The notes: a model not told the origin generated them from the sequence alone. Shown: positions 51,566 to 60,820, counted from the stretch's first letter. The stretch is 64,000 nt of DNA from Paenibacillus catalpae (GCF_900112695.1 NZ_FOMT01000006.1:310001-374000), one strand, 5' to 3'. A program made the numbers and translations.

Positions 51566-52565
51566 TCTGGCGATGTCATTGATTGTTAGCTTGTCCCTGC
51601 TTGCAGGCTGCTCCCTTATTCCGGCCGAAGAGGAGCCGCTGAAGCCGCCGCTTGTGAAGCCTGCGGAGCAGAATTATTCGACCGATGAAGTAAAAATGGG
51701 GGATATCCGCCGTGAGGTGAAAGGCTCTGGCGTGTTCGAGTCAACGGCAAGCGAGCTTGCGCAGTTCAAATCGCAGGGCGGCCGGCTCAAGAAGCTGTAT
51801 GTATCCTCCGGTGATGAAGTGAAGAAAGGTGATCTGCTTGCCGAGCTTGTGGTAGACGGTCTGGATGTGCAGACGCTGGAGCAGAAGCTTGGGCTGGAAC
51901 GGGCTGAGTATGCGCTGAAGCAAGCAAAGCAGGCCGGCAATGAGCAGGAGATACATATCGCGCAGCTGCAGCTGGAGATCGAGAAGCTGAAGCTGGACAA
52001 GCTGGAGCAGACGGCCGAGCAGAGCAAGCTGCGGGCAACAATGAATGGACAGGTCGTGTTTGTCGAGGAACTGGCTGAAGGGGATTTCGTGCAGCCTTAT
52101 CAGACGCTTGTGCGGGTGGCAGACCCTTCGAAGCTGCGGTTTTCTTACCGCTCCTCGGATGCCGGCAGCATCGGCGAGGTGCAGGTGGGCATGAACGCCG
52201 TGATTAGCGCCGGCAAGAATTATGAATCGACTGGCAAGGTTGTGCAGACGCCGTCTTCGGCACCGCTGACGACCGATCCGGATTTGAAGGCCAAATACGG
52301 CAGCACGTTATATGTGAACGTAGACAAGCTTCCGGAGGATGCGGAGATTGGCTCAAGCGCGAACGTATCCATTGTCCTTGTCGAGCACAAGAATGCGGTC
52401 CTTATACCGAAGAGCGGACTCCGTTCCTATCTGGGACGTACGTTTGTCCGCGTGCTCGACGGGAAAGCTTTGCGGGAAGTAGATGTTGAGGTAGGCATCC
52501 AATCATCAACAGAGGTTGAAATTGTACGCGGGCTGAAGGAAGGCCAGACGATCGTTCTGAACTAA
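51543..52565 (+). CDS. Lipoprotein HlyD/MacA-like adaptor
   Basis: A 340-residue membrane-fusion-type subunit anchored as a lipoprotein (SLSLLAGCSL, Cys near 19). TTG 51543 is favoured since GGAGG lies 9 bases upstream inside the ATPase gene; ATG 51534 sits too close to that site. Domain order: lipoyl-like half (RREVKGSGVFESTASELAQFKSQGGRLKKLYVSSGDEVKKGDLL), a coiled coil of about 60 residues (LEQKLGLERAEYALKQAKQAGNEQEIHIAQLQLEIEKLKLDKLEQ), second lipoyl half (ATMNGQVVFVEELAEGDFVQ), and a beta-barrel C-part. It works outside the membrane with the permease. Confidence 0.9.
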   Translation: MLKLRKFNLAMSLIVSLSLLAGCSLIPAEEEPLKPPLVKPAEQNYSTDEVKMGDIRREVKGSGVFESTASELAQFKSQGGRLKKLYVSSGDEVKKGDLLAELVVDGLDVQTLEQKLGLERAEYALKQAKQAGNEQEIHIAQLQLEIEKLKLDKLEQTAEQSKLRATMNGQVVFVEELAEGDFVQPYQTLVRVADPSKLRFSYRSSDAGSIGEVQVGMNAVISAGKNYESTGKVVQTPSSAPLTTDPDLKAKYGSTLYVNVDKLPEDAEIGSSANVSIVLVEHKNAVLIPKSGLRSYLGRTFVRVLDGKALREVDVEVGIQSSTEVEIVRGLKEGQTIVLN

Positions 52566-52604
52566 TTCGTTTTATACCACATTTTGTGAAGTGGAGGCTT
52601 ACCT

Positions 52605-55448
52605 GTGGCTTTATTGTCCATGATTGTGCGTAAAATGACGCAAAACAAATGGCTGGAGCTCAGCTTGCTGATCGGGCTTGTCATTACAGTCGGCTTAGTC
52701 TCCAGCATTCCGACGTATACGGAGGCCATTCTCTCCCGCATGCTGGTGAAGGAGCTGGAAGCATCAAAGCTGAGCTCTTATCCGGGCACCATGAATATGC
52801 GATTTACCTATATTGGTGTGAACAACGCGGAGCAGCGCATCAAGCAGATGAAGACAAATGAACAGTTTATGCAAAATAAAGTGCTTCCCCTTATCCCTGT
52901 TGACCTGCTTGAGCGGACTTCGGATCTGACCACATCGGCATTTGATCTCAGTTCCGAGTTGCCTCCTCCTCCCAATGAGAAGAAGAAGGTATACCGCACG
53001 AGCCTGGCCACCGTCAAGGATCTCGAGCAGCATATCAAGCTGGTTGACGGACGTATGCCGGCGGATAAGCCGGTGGACGGAGTCTATGAGGTGCTTGTTA
53101 CGGAGAAAGGCCTGAACAATCTGCATACCGTACTGGATTCCGTGTTTGTCTTCGAGGATGTGAACAAAACCAAGGTCCGGGTAAAGCCGGTTGGCATTAT
53201 GACGAAGAAGGATGATGATGATCTCTTCTTCCTGTCGCCCGATCTCGGCGGATTCACCAACTCCCTTGTGATGAACAGCGATGTGCTTGATCGGGAATTT
53301 ATTCAGACGCAGCGCTTGCTTGTGAATTCGAACTCTTGGCATATCGTACCTAAGTATGAGGATTTGGAGCTTCGCAATATTGACCGTTATTTACAGGCAG
53401 CCGAGGTACTGAAGGCGCAGGTGAAGTCCAACTATCACTACACGCTTGAAGCGCAGTATGTCGAAGTCATCGAGCGGTACTTCAAGAGCTCAGAGAACTT
53501 GCGGGTTCTGATGTGGTCGCTTAACGTACCCGTGCTGGCGATGCTAGGGCTGTACGTGTTTATGGTATCGAACCTCATTACGAACCGGCAGAAAAACGAG
53601 ATCGCCGTCCTGCGCAGCCGCGGCGCCGCCCGCTGGCAGATTATGCTGTCCTACTTGGTGGAGTATACGCTGCTTGGTGCAGTGGCCGTTGCCGCCGGAC
53701 CACCGCTTGGGCTGTTCCTGACCAAGGTGCTTGGTTCCTCGAACGGATTCATGTCCTTTGTCAAGCGGTCCGGCATCCGTGTCCATCTGAACAGCGAGGT
53801 GTATGTATACGCGGCAGCAGCTGCGGTTATCGCCCTGATTGTGATGCTTGTGCCGGTTATCTTCGCAACCAAAACAACAATTGTCGGCCATAAGCAGCAG
53901 ATGGCCCGCATGCAGCAGACACCGTTCTGGCATAAGCTGTTCCTTGACGTGATTGCCCTTGCCGTCTCCCTGTACGGTCTTCGGGTGTTCCATGAACGGA
54001 TGAAGACGCTGCAAACCTTGGGTCTTGATAATGAAGCGCTCCATATTGATCCGCTGCAGTTTGCCGTACCTGCTTTATTTATTCTTGGCGGCGGCATGCT
54101 GCTCTTGCGGGTATATCCCTACTTCTTAAGGCTGATCTATTGGATAGGGCGCAGATGGTGGCCGCCATCCATGTATGCGACCCTCATTCAGGTTGGCCGA
54201 TCGAGTGCCGGCTATCAGTTCCTGATGGTCTTCCTGATGATGACGATCGCAACCGGGATGTTTAGTGCGAGCGCCGCCCGCACCATTAATCATAACTCGG
54301 AAGACCGGATCCGGTATGCGAGTGGGGCAGATGTTGTTCTGCAGGCGAATTGGCCTAATGACAAGCCGCCGGAAATGCCGGGGGGAGGCCCGCAGCAGCA
54401 AGCTGCTGTCACATTGACCAAACCGGTTATCCACTATTCGGAGCCGCCGTTTGAGCCCTATACGAAGCTGGCCGGCGTCGAAAGTACGGCAAAGGTATTG
54501 ATCCACGATAATGCTTCTTATAGTACGGAGGAGGGCTCCGGCTCGGCCAAGCTGATCGGAATCGATTCGGATGAATTCGGACAGACGGCCTGGTTCCGCG
54601 ACGGACTGCTCGATTATTCGTTCTATGATTATTTGAACCTGATGGCCGCTGCGCCTAATGCCGTGCTGATCTCGAAGACATTGGCCGATGAAGAGCAGCT
54701 GAAAGCCGGAGACACGATCTGGGTAGGCTGGGAAGGCATCGATATGCAGCCGTTTATGGTGTATGCGGTTGTGGATTATTTCCCGACCTTTAATCCGAAT
54801 CCGCGGGATGCGGAGACCCCTGCGCCGAAGCTTATTGTGGGCAGCCGCCTGCAGATTCAGACCTATCTGTCGCTAGAGCCTTATCAGGTATGGCTGAAGC
54901 TGAAGCCTGGCGCAAGCGTTAATGACTTGTACCGGGATATTGAAGACAAGAATCTGGGCATTGTCGATATTACCGATATGAAAAGCAAGCTGAGCACGGC
55001 CAAATCCGATCCGTTCCTGATGGCCGTTAACGGCACGCTAACGCTTGGTTTTATCATCTCGCTCGTTATCAGCTTTGCCGGATTCCTGCTCTATTGGACG
55101 TTAATTCTGCGAGGACGGATGCTTCAGAACGGCATTATGCGGGCAATGGGCTTGTCGCTTCGCCAATTGATCGGGATGCTGACGGTCGAGCAGCTGCTTA
55201 CGTCGGGGGCCGCTATTGTGATTGGTTTGGTCACGGGACTCACGACCAGCCGGCTGTTTGTTCCTCTGTTCCAGAATGCCTTTGATGCGAAAAAGCTGGT
55301 GCCGCCGTTCCGGGTTATGGTGGATCCGATTGACTCCATCCGGATTTATATCTTCGTCGGGTCCACGATCTTGATCGGGCTTGCGATTCTGGGCTACATG
55401 CTCTCGCGCCTCAAAATTCATCAGGCCATTAAGCTGGGGGAGGATTAA
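52605..55448 (+). CDS. Large FtsX/MacB-type ABC permease
   Basis: A 947-residue permease with two FtsX-type units. TM1 (LELSLLIGLVITVGLVSSIPTY) is followed by a large extracellular domain to about 300; helices cluster at about 305-425; more helices near 480-560; a second extracellular part to about 800; last helices at about 805, 860 and 910. The FtsX loops NEIAVLRSRGAARWQIMLSY and NGIMRAMGLSLRQLIGML both occur. Two such units in one chain mean one polypeptide may form the whole channel. GTG 52605 follows GTGGAGG. The proteins probably handle peptides or envelope components. Confidence 0.9.
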   Translation: MALLSMIVRKMTQNKWLELSLLIGLVITVGLVSSIPTYTEAILSRMLVKELEASKLSSYPGTMNMRFTYIGVNNAEQRIKQMKTNEQFMQNKVLPLIPVDLLERTSDLTTSAFDLSSELPPPPNEKKKVYRTSLATVKDLEQHIKLVDGRMPADKPVDGVYEVLVTEKGLNNLHTVLDSVFVFEDVNKTKVRVKPVGIMTKKDDDDLFFLSPDLGGFTNSLVMNSDVLDREFIQTQRLLVNSNSWHIVPKYEDLELRNIDRYLQAAEVLKAQVKSNYHYTLEAQYVEVIERYFKSSENLRVLMWSLNVPVLAMLGLYVFMVSNLITNRQKNEIAVLRSRGAARWQIMLSYLVEYTLLGAVAVAAGPPLGLFLTKVLGSSNGFMSFVKRSGIRVHLNSEVYVYAAAAAVIALIVMLVPVIFATKTTIVGHKQQMARMQQTPFWHKLFLDVIALAVSLYGLRVFHERMKTLQTLGLDNEALHIDPLQFAVPALFILGGGMLLLRVYPYFLRLIYWIGRRWWPPSMYATLIQVGRSSAGYQFLMVFLMMTIATGMFSASAARTINHNSEDRIRYASGADVVLQANWPNDKPPEMPGGGPQQQAAVTLTKPVIHYSEPPFEPYTKLAGVESTAKVLIHDNASYSTEEGSGSAKLIGIDSDEFGQTAWFRDGLLDYSFYDYLNLMAAAPNAVLISKTLADEEQLKAGDTIWVGWEGIDMQPFMVYAVVDYFPTFNPNPRDAETPAPKLIVGSRLQIQTYLSLEPYQVWLKLKPGASVNDLYRDIEDKNLGIVDITDMKSKLSTAKSDPFLMAVNGTLTLGFIISLVISFAGFLLYWTLILRGRMLQNGIMRAMGLSLRQLIGMLTVEQLLTSGAAIVIGLVTGLTTSRLFVPLFQNAFDAKKLVPPFRVMVDPIDSIRIYIFVGSTILIGLAILGYMLSRLKIHQAIKLGED

Positions 55449-55451
55449 GCG

Positions 55452-56330
55452 TTGATACACTGCGAAGGTTTGGTCAAAATCTACAAGGCGAACGAGCTGG
55501 AAGTGTTCGCGCTGCAAGGCCTTGACCTCCATGTGGAGGATGGTGAGCTGATGGCGATTATCGGCAACAGCGGCAGCGGCAAATCCACGCTTCTGAACAT
55601 GCTGGGCGGGCTCGACCGCCCGACAGCAGGAAGCCTGACGGTTGACGGCAAGGATCTGATGAAGTTCAAGGAACGGGATTTCGTCAAATATAAGAGGGAA
55701 AGCGTTGGCTTCGTCTGGCAAAATAACGCCAGAAACTTGATTCCTTACCTGACCGCGCAGCAGAATGTGGAGCTGCCGATTCTGCTGAACGGCCGCCGCA
55801 AGCAGCAGCGGGCTCGGGAGCTGCTCGATGCGGTGGGATTGTCCCACCGCGCCCATCATAAGCTGCAGCAGCTGTCCGGCGGGGAGCAGCAGCGGGTGGC
55901 AATCGCCATTGCCCTGGCGAACCATCCACGGCTATTGCTCGCCGACGAGCCTACCGGCTCGGTGGACACGAAGATGGCGGCTCAAATCCTGGAGCTGTTT
56001 CGAAAGTTAAACCGGGAGCTTGGCCTTACGGTTGTTATCGTTACGCATGACCCGGAGCTTGCCCGCAAGGTCGACCGCGTCGTTTCCATCCGTGACGGCA
56101 AGATTTCTTCCGAGATGCTTCGACGCAAATCGTATATAGAGGAGCTTGCGGAGCTTGAGGAAGGCGAGGCAGAGAAGGAATCTCATGTCGAGTATGCGGT
56201 GCTGGACAAAGCAGGCCGCCTCCAAGTGCCACAGGGCTATTTGGAAGCGGCCGGATTCAAGGATCATCGCAAAGCAAGGGTGCAGCTGGAGAACGGCAGA
56301 ATTATGCTGACTCCGCCTGAGGAAGGTTAG
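55452..56330 (+). CDS. Second ABC ATPase with AbrB-like C-terminal segment
   Basis: A 292-residue protein. Residues 1-230 are a MacB/LolD-type ATPase: Walker A GNSGSGKST, Q loop VWQNNARNLIPYLTAQQNVE, signature LSGGEQQRVAIAIALA, Walker B LLLADEPTGSVD, switch VTHDPE. After an acidic linker (ELAELEEGEAEKES), residues about 245-290 read VLDKAGRLQVPQGYLEAAGF then ARVQLENGRIMLTPPEEG, which follows the AbrB/SpoVT swapped-hairpin pattern (DkxGRixIPxxxxxxxGl ... vxlexgxIxL). TTG 55452 follows GGGGGAGG, three bases after the permease stop. The operon thus has two ATPases for one double permease. Confidence 0.88.
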   Translation: MIHCEGLVKIYKANELEVFALQGLDLHVEDGELMAIIGNSGSGKSTLLNMLGGLDRPTAGSLTVDGKDLMKFKERDFVKYKRESVGFVWQNNARNLIPYLTAQQNVELPILLNGRRKQQRARELLDAVGLSHRAHHKLQQLSGGEQQRVAIAIALANHPRLLLADEPTGSVDTKMAAQILELFRKLNRELGLTVVIVTHDPELARKVDRVVSIRDGKISSEMLRRKSYIEELAELEEGEAEKESHVEYAVLDKAGRLQVPQGYLEAAGFKDHRKARVQLENGRIMLTPPEEG

Positions 56331-58588
56331 TATAGCGGAATACGGATTTCGACGCAGGTTCCTGCACCAAGCTGGCTGCTGTACTGCATATTTCCGTTAT
56401 GATTCTGGATAATTTGTTGACTGATCATAAGGCCGAGGCCATTGCCCTCGGTCTTTCGCGTGAAGAAAGGCTCGCCTAGCCGTGCCAAATCCTCTTCCGG
56501 AATGCCAATTCCCTGGTCCTTAATCCGGATCAGGATAACTTGCTCCGACTCGCGGACTAGCTCGAGAGTCAATTCTCCGCCGTCAGGCATAGCTTCCATG
56601 CCGTTCTTCATCACGTTAACCAGCACTTGCTTGAGCTGATTGGATTCGCACATAAGCGGCGGAATTCCGGCATCGAGACGGGTAATCATCTGAACATTAT
56701 GGATATTGGCCTCCGAGTCGAGAAGAACAACGATATCATTCATAACGGTATACAAGTCGGCTTCCTGATAACGGTCAGCCTGCGGCTTTGCAAAGACGAG
56801 GAACTCGCTGACGATCAGGTTTATCCGATCAAGCTCGGAGAGCATAATATTCAGATACGATTTGTCCAGCTTGGCGTCCTTCTGAAGCAGTTGGACGAAG
56901 CCGCGCAGGGTTGTAAGGGGATTGCGGACTTCATGGGCTACCCCCGCTGCGAGCTGCCCGACAACCGAAAGCTTTTCCGAACGCCGTAATATTTCCTCGG
57001 TCCGTTTGCGTTCCGCAATATCCCGGGCGATGGATGCATAGGCAACCATTCGGCCCTGCTCGTCTCTTATTCCTGACAGGGTTATGCTGACTTCAACAGG
57101 CATGCCATTCTTACCGTACAGCATGATTTCGTAGTCCGTCACTTCTCCGCCATTTAGAACGAGTTCTCCTTTTTCTCTAAGATCGATCAGAAGCTCTGAC
57201 GTAAACATGGGGAGTTTCTGACCAACGGCTTCCGCCTGTGTCCATCCGAACATCGTTTCGAACGCTTTGTTAACATCAATGGTCCTGCCTTCAAGGTCAA
57301 CCACATGAATGGCGTCGGAGGTGTTATTGACGAAAGACTCCAAATATTGCTGCGTATGGAGGAGCTCCTTGGCTGCTGCGGTAAGCTGCGTCTGGTAGCT
57401 GTACAGATTTGAGCTCATCGCATTAACCTGTGAAGCAAGAGTTCCAAATTCATTGTTGCTGTCGATAATGATCTGTTCCCCGAAGTTGCCCCGAGAGATC
57501 TCGTTCATCCGATTGAAGATAAGCTGCAGCGTGCGGATCATGAGTCCTGCAATAAATGAGCTTGAAACCACGACGGCTGCCATTAAGCCTAATGAGATCA
57601 AAACCTGAATAAGAAGCTGATGGTATAGAGGCTCTTTTATCGCCGCGTAGTTGAAATTGACAACAATAACGGATTTGCTTGTCCCGGACATCGGGATAAA
57701 GCTTTTCATTACTTTATGGCCGAGAATCTTGGCTTTGGTCGTTATAATACGACCGGTCTGATCAGCCTTCATCAGGTTGGTGTAATCATGGATATCTATA
57801 TAGTTGTACTGCCCGAATATCATACTTTTATTATCGAGTTTGTAAGGAGGTACGGATTCATTTAAGACTAATACCTGCGGATCCTTATAGAAGGCCGGGT
57901 TGAACCCCGAAACCTCAAGAATCGAAGGATTATCGTCAATGATTTGCTGCGCAATAGCATCACTGCTCTTCAAGTTCTCCAGATTATAGAACGCTCCGGC
58001 ATGAACAATCGGATTAATCAGGTAATTGTATTTGTCATTATAATAAAACCCGAGTTTATTGACGTCATTGAGGTCAGAAGGGATGATCGTAATTGGCGGC
58101 GACCAGAAATGATTCAGCTTTTGTCCCTGGGGAATGATGACCTGGCGCAGCTCGAACAGCTGACTAAAGGCGGTATACCAATAGCCTAAAGCTTTGGAGC
58201 TTGCACCTATGGCCTTCGGATTGGATGATTTCTGAGCGGTAATATCATCTCCGTCTTTTGCCCATAACGTAATATAATCAACGCCTAAATCCCGGCTCAG
58301 CCTGTCCAGCTGCTCATTGCTCACATTGGCAATATCGGGATCAAGCCTCATTTGCGCGGAAATAGCAGCAAGACGGAGTTTCTCGCCAACAGAATCCTCG
58401 ATTAACTGTTTGGATTTCTGCGCAGCGTCAAGCGTCCCGCCGATCTGCTTGGCAATGCCGATCATTTGTTGCTCGGCTTCTTTTTTTAGTTGGGAAGAGG
58501 TCGAGAAGTAGTAAATCGAGAGATTCAGACTTAGAATGACGATGACCGTCAATGATATGAACCAGGCCAGCTTGGTCTTGATAGACAA
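56327..58588 (-). CDS. PAS-domain sensor histidine kinase
   Basis: A 753-residue membrane kinase. TTG 58588 is the start, since AGGAGG lies 9 bases upstream; the longer frame to 58621 would turn that site into codons. TM1 about 6-28, a 300-residue extracellular sensor region, TM2 about 325-350, HAMP to about 402, PAS about 416-530 (AIHVVDLEGRTIDVNKAFETMFGWT), then HisKA with AAGVAHEVRNPLTTLRGF (His552) and HATPase (VMKNGMEAMPDGG, DQGIGIPEEDLARLGEPFFT). No partner regulator is adjacent, so it may be an orphan such as a sporulation phosphorelay kinase (inference). Its stop overlaps that of the convergent ATPase gene. Confidence 0.92.
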   Translation of the reverse strand: MSIKTKLAWFISLTVIVILSLNLSIYYFSTSSQLKKEAEQQMIGIAKQIGGTLDAAQKSKQLIEDSVGEKLRLAAISAQMRLDPDIANVSNEQLDRLSRDLGVDYITLWAKDGDDITAQKSSNPKAIGASSKALGYWYTAFSQLFELRQVIIPQGQKLNHFWSPPITIIPSDLNDVNKLGFYYNDKYNYLINPIVHAGAFYNLENLKSSDAIAQQIIDDNPSILEVSGFNPAFYKDPQVLVLNESVPPYKLDNKSMIFGQYNYIDIHDYTNLMKADQTGRIITTKAKILGHKVMKSFIPMSGTSKSVIVVNFNYAAIKEPLYHQLLIQVLISLGLMAAVVVSSSFIAGLMIRTLQLIFNRMNEISRGNFGEQIIIDSNNEFGTLASQVNAMSSNLYSYQTQLTAAAKELLHTQQYLESFVNNTSDAIHVVDLEGRTIDVNKAFETMFGWTQAEAVGQKLPMFTSELLIDLREKGELVLNGGEVTDYEIMLYGKNGMPVEVSITLSGIRDEQGRMVAYASIARDIAERKRTEEILRRSEKLSVVGQLAAGVAHEVRNPLTTLRGFVQLLQKDAKLDKSYLNIMLSELDRINLIVSEFLVFAKPQADRYQEADLYTVMNDIVVLLDSEANIHNVQMITRLDAGIPPLMCESNQLKQVLVNVMKNGMEAMPDGGELTLELVRESEQVILIRIKDQGIGIPEEDLARLGEPFFTRKTEGNGLGLMISQQIIQNHNGNMQYSSQLGAGTCVEIRIPLY

Positions 58589-58910
58589 AACGGTATTCCT
58601 CCTGAAGGTTTTGCGCAGCAATAGGATTATTTTACCACAAAAGGATAATTGAAATTTTTGAGCCGCAAAAAACGGAATTCTATTCTGGCGATAAAACCTA
58701 CCTCTTAAGCTCTTCTTCGAAAGGCCTCGAAAGAGGTTTTCTCACATATGAAATCTAGTATATCGCAGTTGGGAAGGCGCGAACATAGCGGAATATGTCG
58801 AAAGTCCTTATTCTCAGCAATTGGAAAAGAAATACTGTTTTTACTAAGGAATCGGATAAAAAACAAAAGGAGCAGCCTTTGTCCGGAGGCAGCTCCTTTA
58901 ATGTTAGGTT
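58589..58910. other. Intergenic region between kinase and membrane-protein genes
   Basis: 322 bases. It contains the upstream region of the kinase (a TAAAAT-like -10 near 58630 but no clear -35), a small CCTC-GAAA-GAGG hairpin at 58725-58736 followed by TTTTC, and the terminator of the membrane-protein gene at 58855-58900. Short open frames here lack ribosome sites. Confidence 0.6.
58855..58900 (-). terminator. Terminator of the membrane-protein gene
   Basis: On the minus strand AAAGGAGCTGCC and GGCTGCTCCTTT pair with one mismatch, followed by TGTTTTTTA. Confidence 0.8.
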
Positions 58911-59414
58911 TTAGTGTTCCCTGCGGCGCATAACCAGTGCAGCAGCCCCTGCAATAATAAGGGCAATAGCGAGGAACGGACGGATAACCTCCACTTGATT
59001 GAGGAATGTACCAAGCGAGAATACCGCGAAGAACAAGAGCCCAAGAACGACCAGAATATTGATCGGGATCAGCAGCCATTTGTTCCGGTTGCCGAACCAG
59101 TAGAACTCGAAGAGGCCGGCAGCGACCGCGATAATAAACCCTGGCCACATGTATTCCCAATTATCGAACAGCATGGCGATCTGAGACGTCACTCCGGACA
59201 CCAGCAGGATACCGCCGGGGATCAGGACACCAATGCCTTTGCGGCCGGTCATAGAGAAATACAGCCAGTGGAAAAACAATCCGAGCGGGATTACGAATAA
59301 GCTCGGCCAGAAGTAGCCGAACAGATTGCCCGGCCCAAAGGTTGTTCCTTTATTCAACAGTAAGTATGCACCGAGAAGAATAAATACAGGGCCAAGAATG
59401 GTCCTTTTATTCAT
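58911..59414 (-). CDS. Small membrane protein, LiaF/DUF5668-like
   Basis: A 167-residue protein made of about six short hydrophobic segments (ILGPVFILLGAYLLLNKG, YFWPSLFVIPLGLFFHWLYF, GVLIPGGILLVSGVTSQI, WPGFIIAVAAGLFEFYWFG, LLIPINILVVLGLLFFAVF, FLAIALIIAGAAALVM) with a basic end RRREH. The repeated (F/Y)WPxxFVI and GPGxxFxG patterns resemble LiaI/LiaF-like transmembrane modules, often tied to envelope stress, but no partner genes are adjacent. AAAGGAG precedes ATG 59414. Function unknown. Confidence 0.75.
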   Translation of the reverse strand: MNKRTILGPVFILLGAYLLLNKGTTFGPGNLFGYFWPSLFVIPLGLFFHWLYFSMTGRKGIGVLIPGGILLVSGVTSQIAMLFDNWEYMWPGFIIAVAAGLFEFYWFGNRNKWLLIPINILVVLGLLFFAVFSLGTFLNQVEVIRPFLAIALIIAGAAALVMRRREH

Positions 59415-59563
59415 TGCGCTCATCTCCTTTAGGTACAGCATATCATGCGGTTTTTTAGAAGTCCTCATTCTTTAGGTCACAACGGGAACCCGACTAAAGT
59501 CCAGTCCTGTAAAAAATTCGTCGTATTAGTCATAATCTCACAGTTTACGACAATTTACACCTC

Positions 59564-59591
59564 TTGTGGGTTTCTATGAAAGCGCTACAAT
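59564..59591 (+). promoter_or_regulatory. Possible promoter of the small acidic protein gene
   Basis: TTGTGG, 16 bases, TACAAT. Just upstream TTTACG and TTTACA lie 10 bases apart (59544-59559), a PhoP-box-like direct repeat. Both readings are tentative. Confidence 0.35.
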
Positions 59592-59621
59592 TAAGATATA
59601 AACGAATAGGAGGTGAGCACG

Positions 59622-59852
59622 ATGAGCCATGATGATGAAATCGTTCAAGCAGCGGAGGAATCCGTAGAAGAAGTGGCAGCGGCTGAAGAAGCTGCTGAGG
59701 AAATTGCCGAAGAGGTTGTAGCGGCTGCCGAGGAAGAGGCAGTTGAAGCAGCTGAAGAGGAAGCGGCGGTAGCTGAAGAAGAAGCTGCTGTTTCTGAAGA
59801 AGAAGAGGCTGATGCTGAAGAAGCATCCGATAACGAAGCAGAAGAACAATGA
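59622..59852 (+). CDS. Tiny acidic Glu/Ala-rich protein
   Basis: A 76-residue protein, MSHDDEIVQAAEES followed by near-continuous EEVAAAEEAAEE-like repeats and ending DNEAEEQ. About half the residues are Glu or Asp and there is not one Lys or Arg, giving a very negative, probably helical or disordered chain. AGGAGGTGA is an excellent ribosome site 8 bases before ATG 59622, and a strong terminator follows, so it is a real gene. No family is recognised; ideas such as a metal, histone-like or chaperone-type buffer role are guesses. Confidence 0.8.
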   Translation: MSHDDEIVQAAEESVEEVAAAEEAAEEIAEEVVAAAEEEAVEAAEEEAAVAEEEAAVSEEEEADAEEASDNEAEEQ

Positions 59853-59883
59853 TTACGGTCATTTTACAAATAAAAGGTTAGTC

Positions 59884-59925
59884 AATAATCCCCTTCGGGT
59901 CCGAAGGGGATTATTTTATTTTGGC
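59884..59925 (+). terminator. Terminator of the acidic protein gene
   Basis: AATAATCCCCTTCGG and CCGAAGGGGATTATT with a 2-base loop, then TTATTTTGG. One of the strongest hairpins in the window. Confidence 0.9.
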
Positions 59926-60004
59926 ATGGAGGATATAGTATTTGCATGTAAGCTTGTCGCTTTGGTATGCTCTTTATTGATCACCAAATAAGGGAGAAGC
60001 ACAC

Positions 60005-60751
60005 ATGATTATAATTAAGACTGAGGCGGAAATTAACCGCATGCATGAAGCCGGCAAAATTCTTGCCGAAATCCATAGACAAATTGCCAAGCTGATCGCA
60101 CCTGGCATTACGACCCATGAGATTGACCAATTTGCAGAGAAGCTGATGAAGCAATATGGGGCAACGCCTGAACAGAAAGGCTACAAAGGTTACCAATACG
60201 CAACCTGTGCTTCGATAAACGATGTGATCTGCCACGGCTTTCCGAAGAAGGAAAAGCTGAAGGACGGCGACATTGTAACGATCGATATGGTCGTTAACTT
60301 AAACGGCTGGCTGGCAGACTCGGCATGGTCGTATGCGGTCGGCAGCGTTTCGGAAGAGGCGGATCGTTTGCTGCGGGTAACCAAGGAGTCGTTGTACAAA
60401 GGGATCGAGCAGGCTGTTGCCGGCAATCGTATCGGCGATGTGTCCCATGCCGTCCAAGCATATGCCGAAGCGGAAGGCTTCTCCGTTGTTCGTGACTTTA
60501 TCGGCCATGGCATTGGTCAGGAGATGCATGAAGATCCGCAGGTGCCGCATTACGGCCCGCCAAACAAAGGTCCGCGTATTAAGGAAGGCATGGTCTTCAC
60601 CATTGAGCCGATGCTGAACGTTGGCACCTATCAAATGAAGATTGATCAGGACGGATGGACAGCCCGCACAAGAGACGGCAAGCTGTCCGCGCAGTATGAG
60701 CATACGATTGCGATTACGGCGAATGGTCCGATTATTCTGACCGAGCAATAA
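60005..60751 (+). CDS. map: Methionine aminopeptidase, type I
   Basis: A 248-residue enzyme removing the initiator methionine from new proteins. Metal ligands in order: Asp in VTIDMVVNLNG, Asp in WLADSAWSY, His in IGHGIGQEMHEDP, Glu in FTIEPML, and Glu in YEHTIAIT. It lies outside the ribosomal-protein cluster where the main map gene normally sits, so it is probably a second copy, like MapB in Bacillus. GGGAG precedes the start. It has its own terminator. Confidence 0.94.
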   Translation: MIIIKTEAEINRMHEAGKILAEIHRQIAKLIAPGITTHEIDQFAEKLMKQYGATPEQKGYKGYQYATCASINDVICHGFPKKEKLKDGDIVTIDMVVNLNGWLADSAWSYAVGSVSEEADRLLRVTKESLYKGIEQAVAGNRIGDVSHAVQAYAEAEGFSVVRDFIGHGIGQEMHEDPQVPHYGPPNKGPRIKEGMVFTIEPMLNVGTYQMKIDQDGWTARTRDGKLSAQYEHTIAITANGPIILTEQ

Positions 60752-60795
60752 ACAGCTTCGAATAAGGGATTTCGCCCAAGGCGGCTCACGCGCTG

Positions 60796-60820
60796 CCAGG
60801 GACGAGGTCCCTTTTTTTAT
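60796..60820 (+). terminator. Terminator of the map gene
   Basis: AGGGAC and GTCCCT with a 3-base loop, then seven T. Confidence 0.75.

Noticed and set aside
58705..59160. 151-codon minus-strand open frame
   Set aside because: It overlaps the better supported membrane-protein gene in another frame and lacks a ribosome site.
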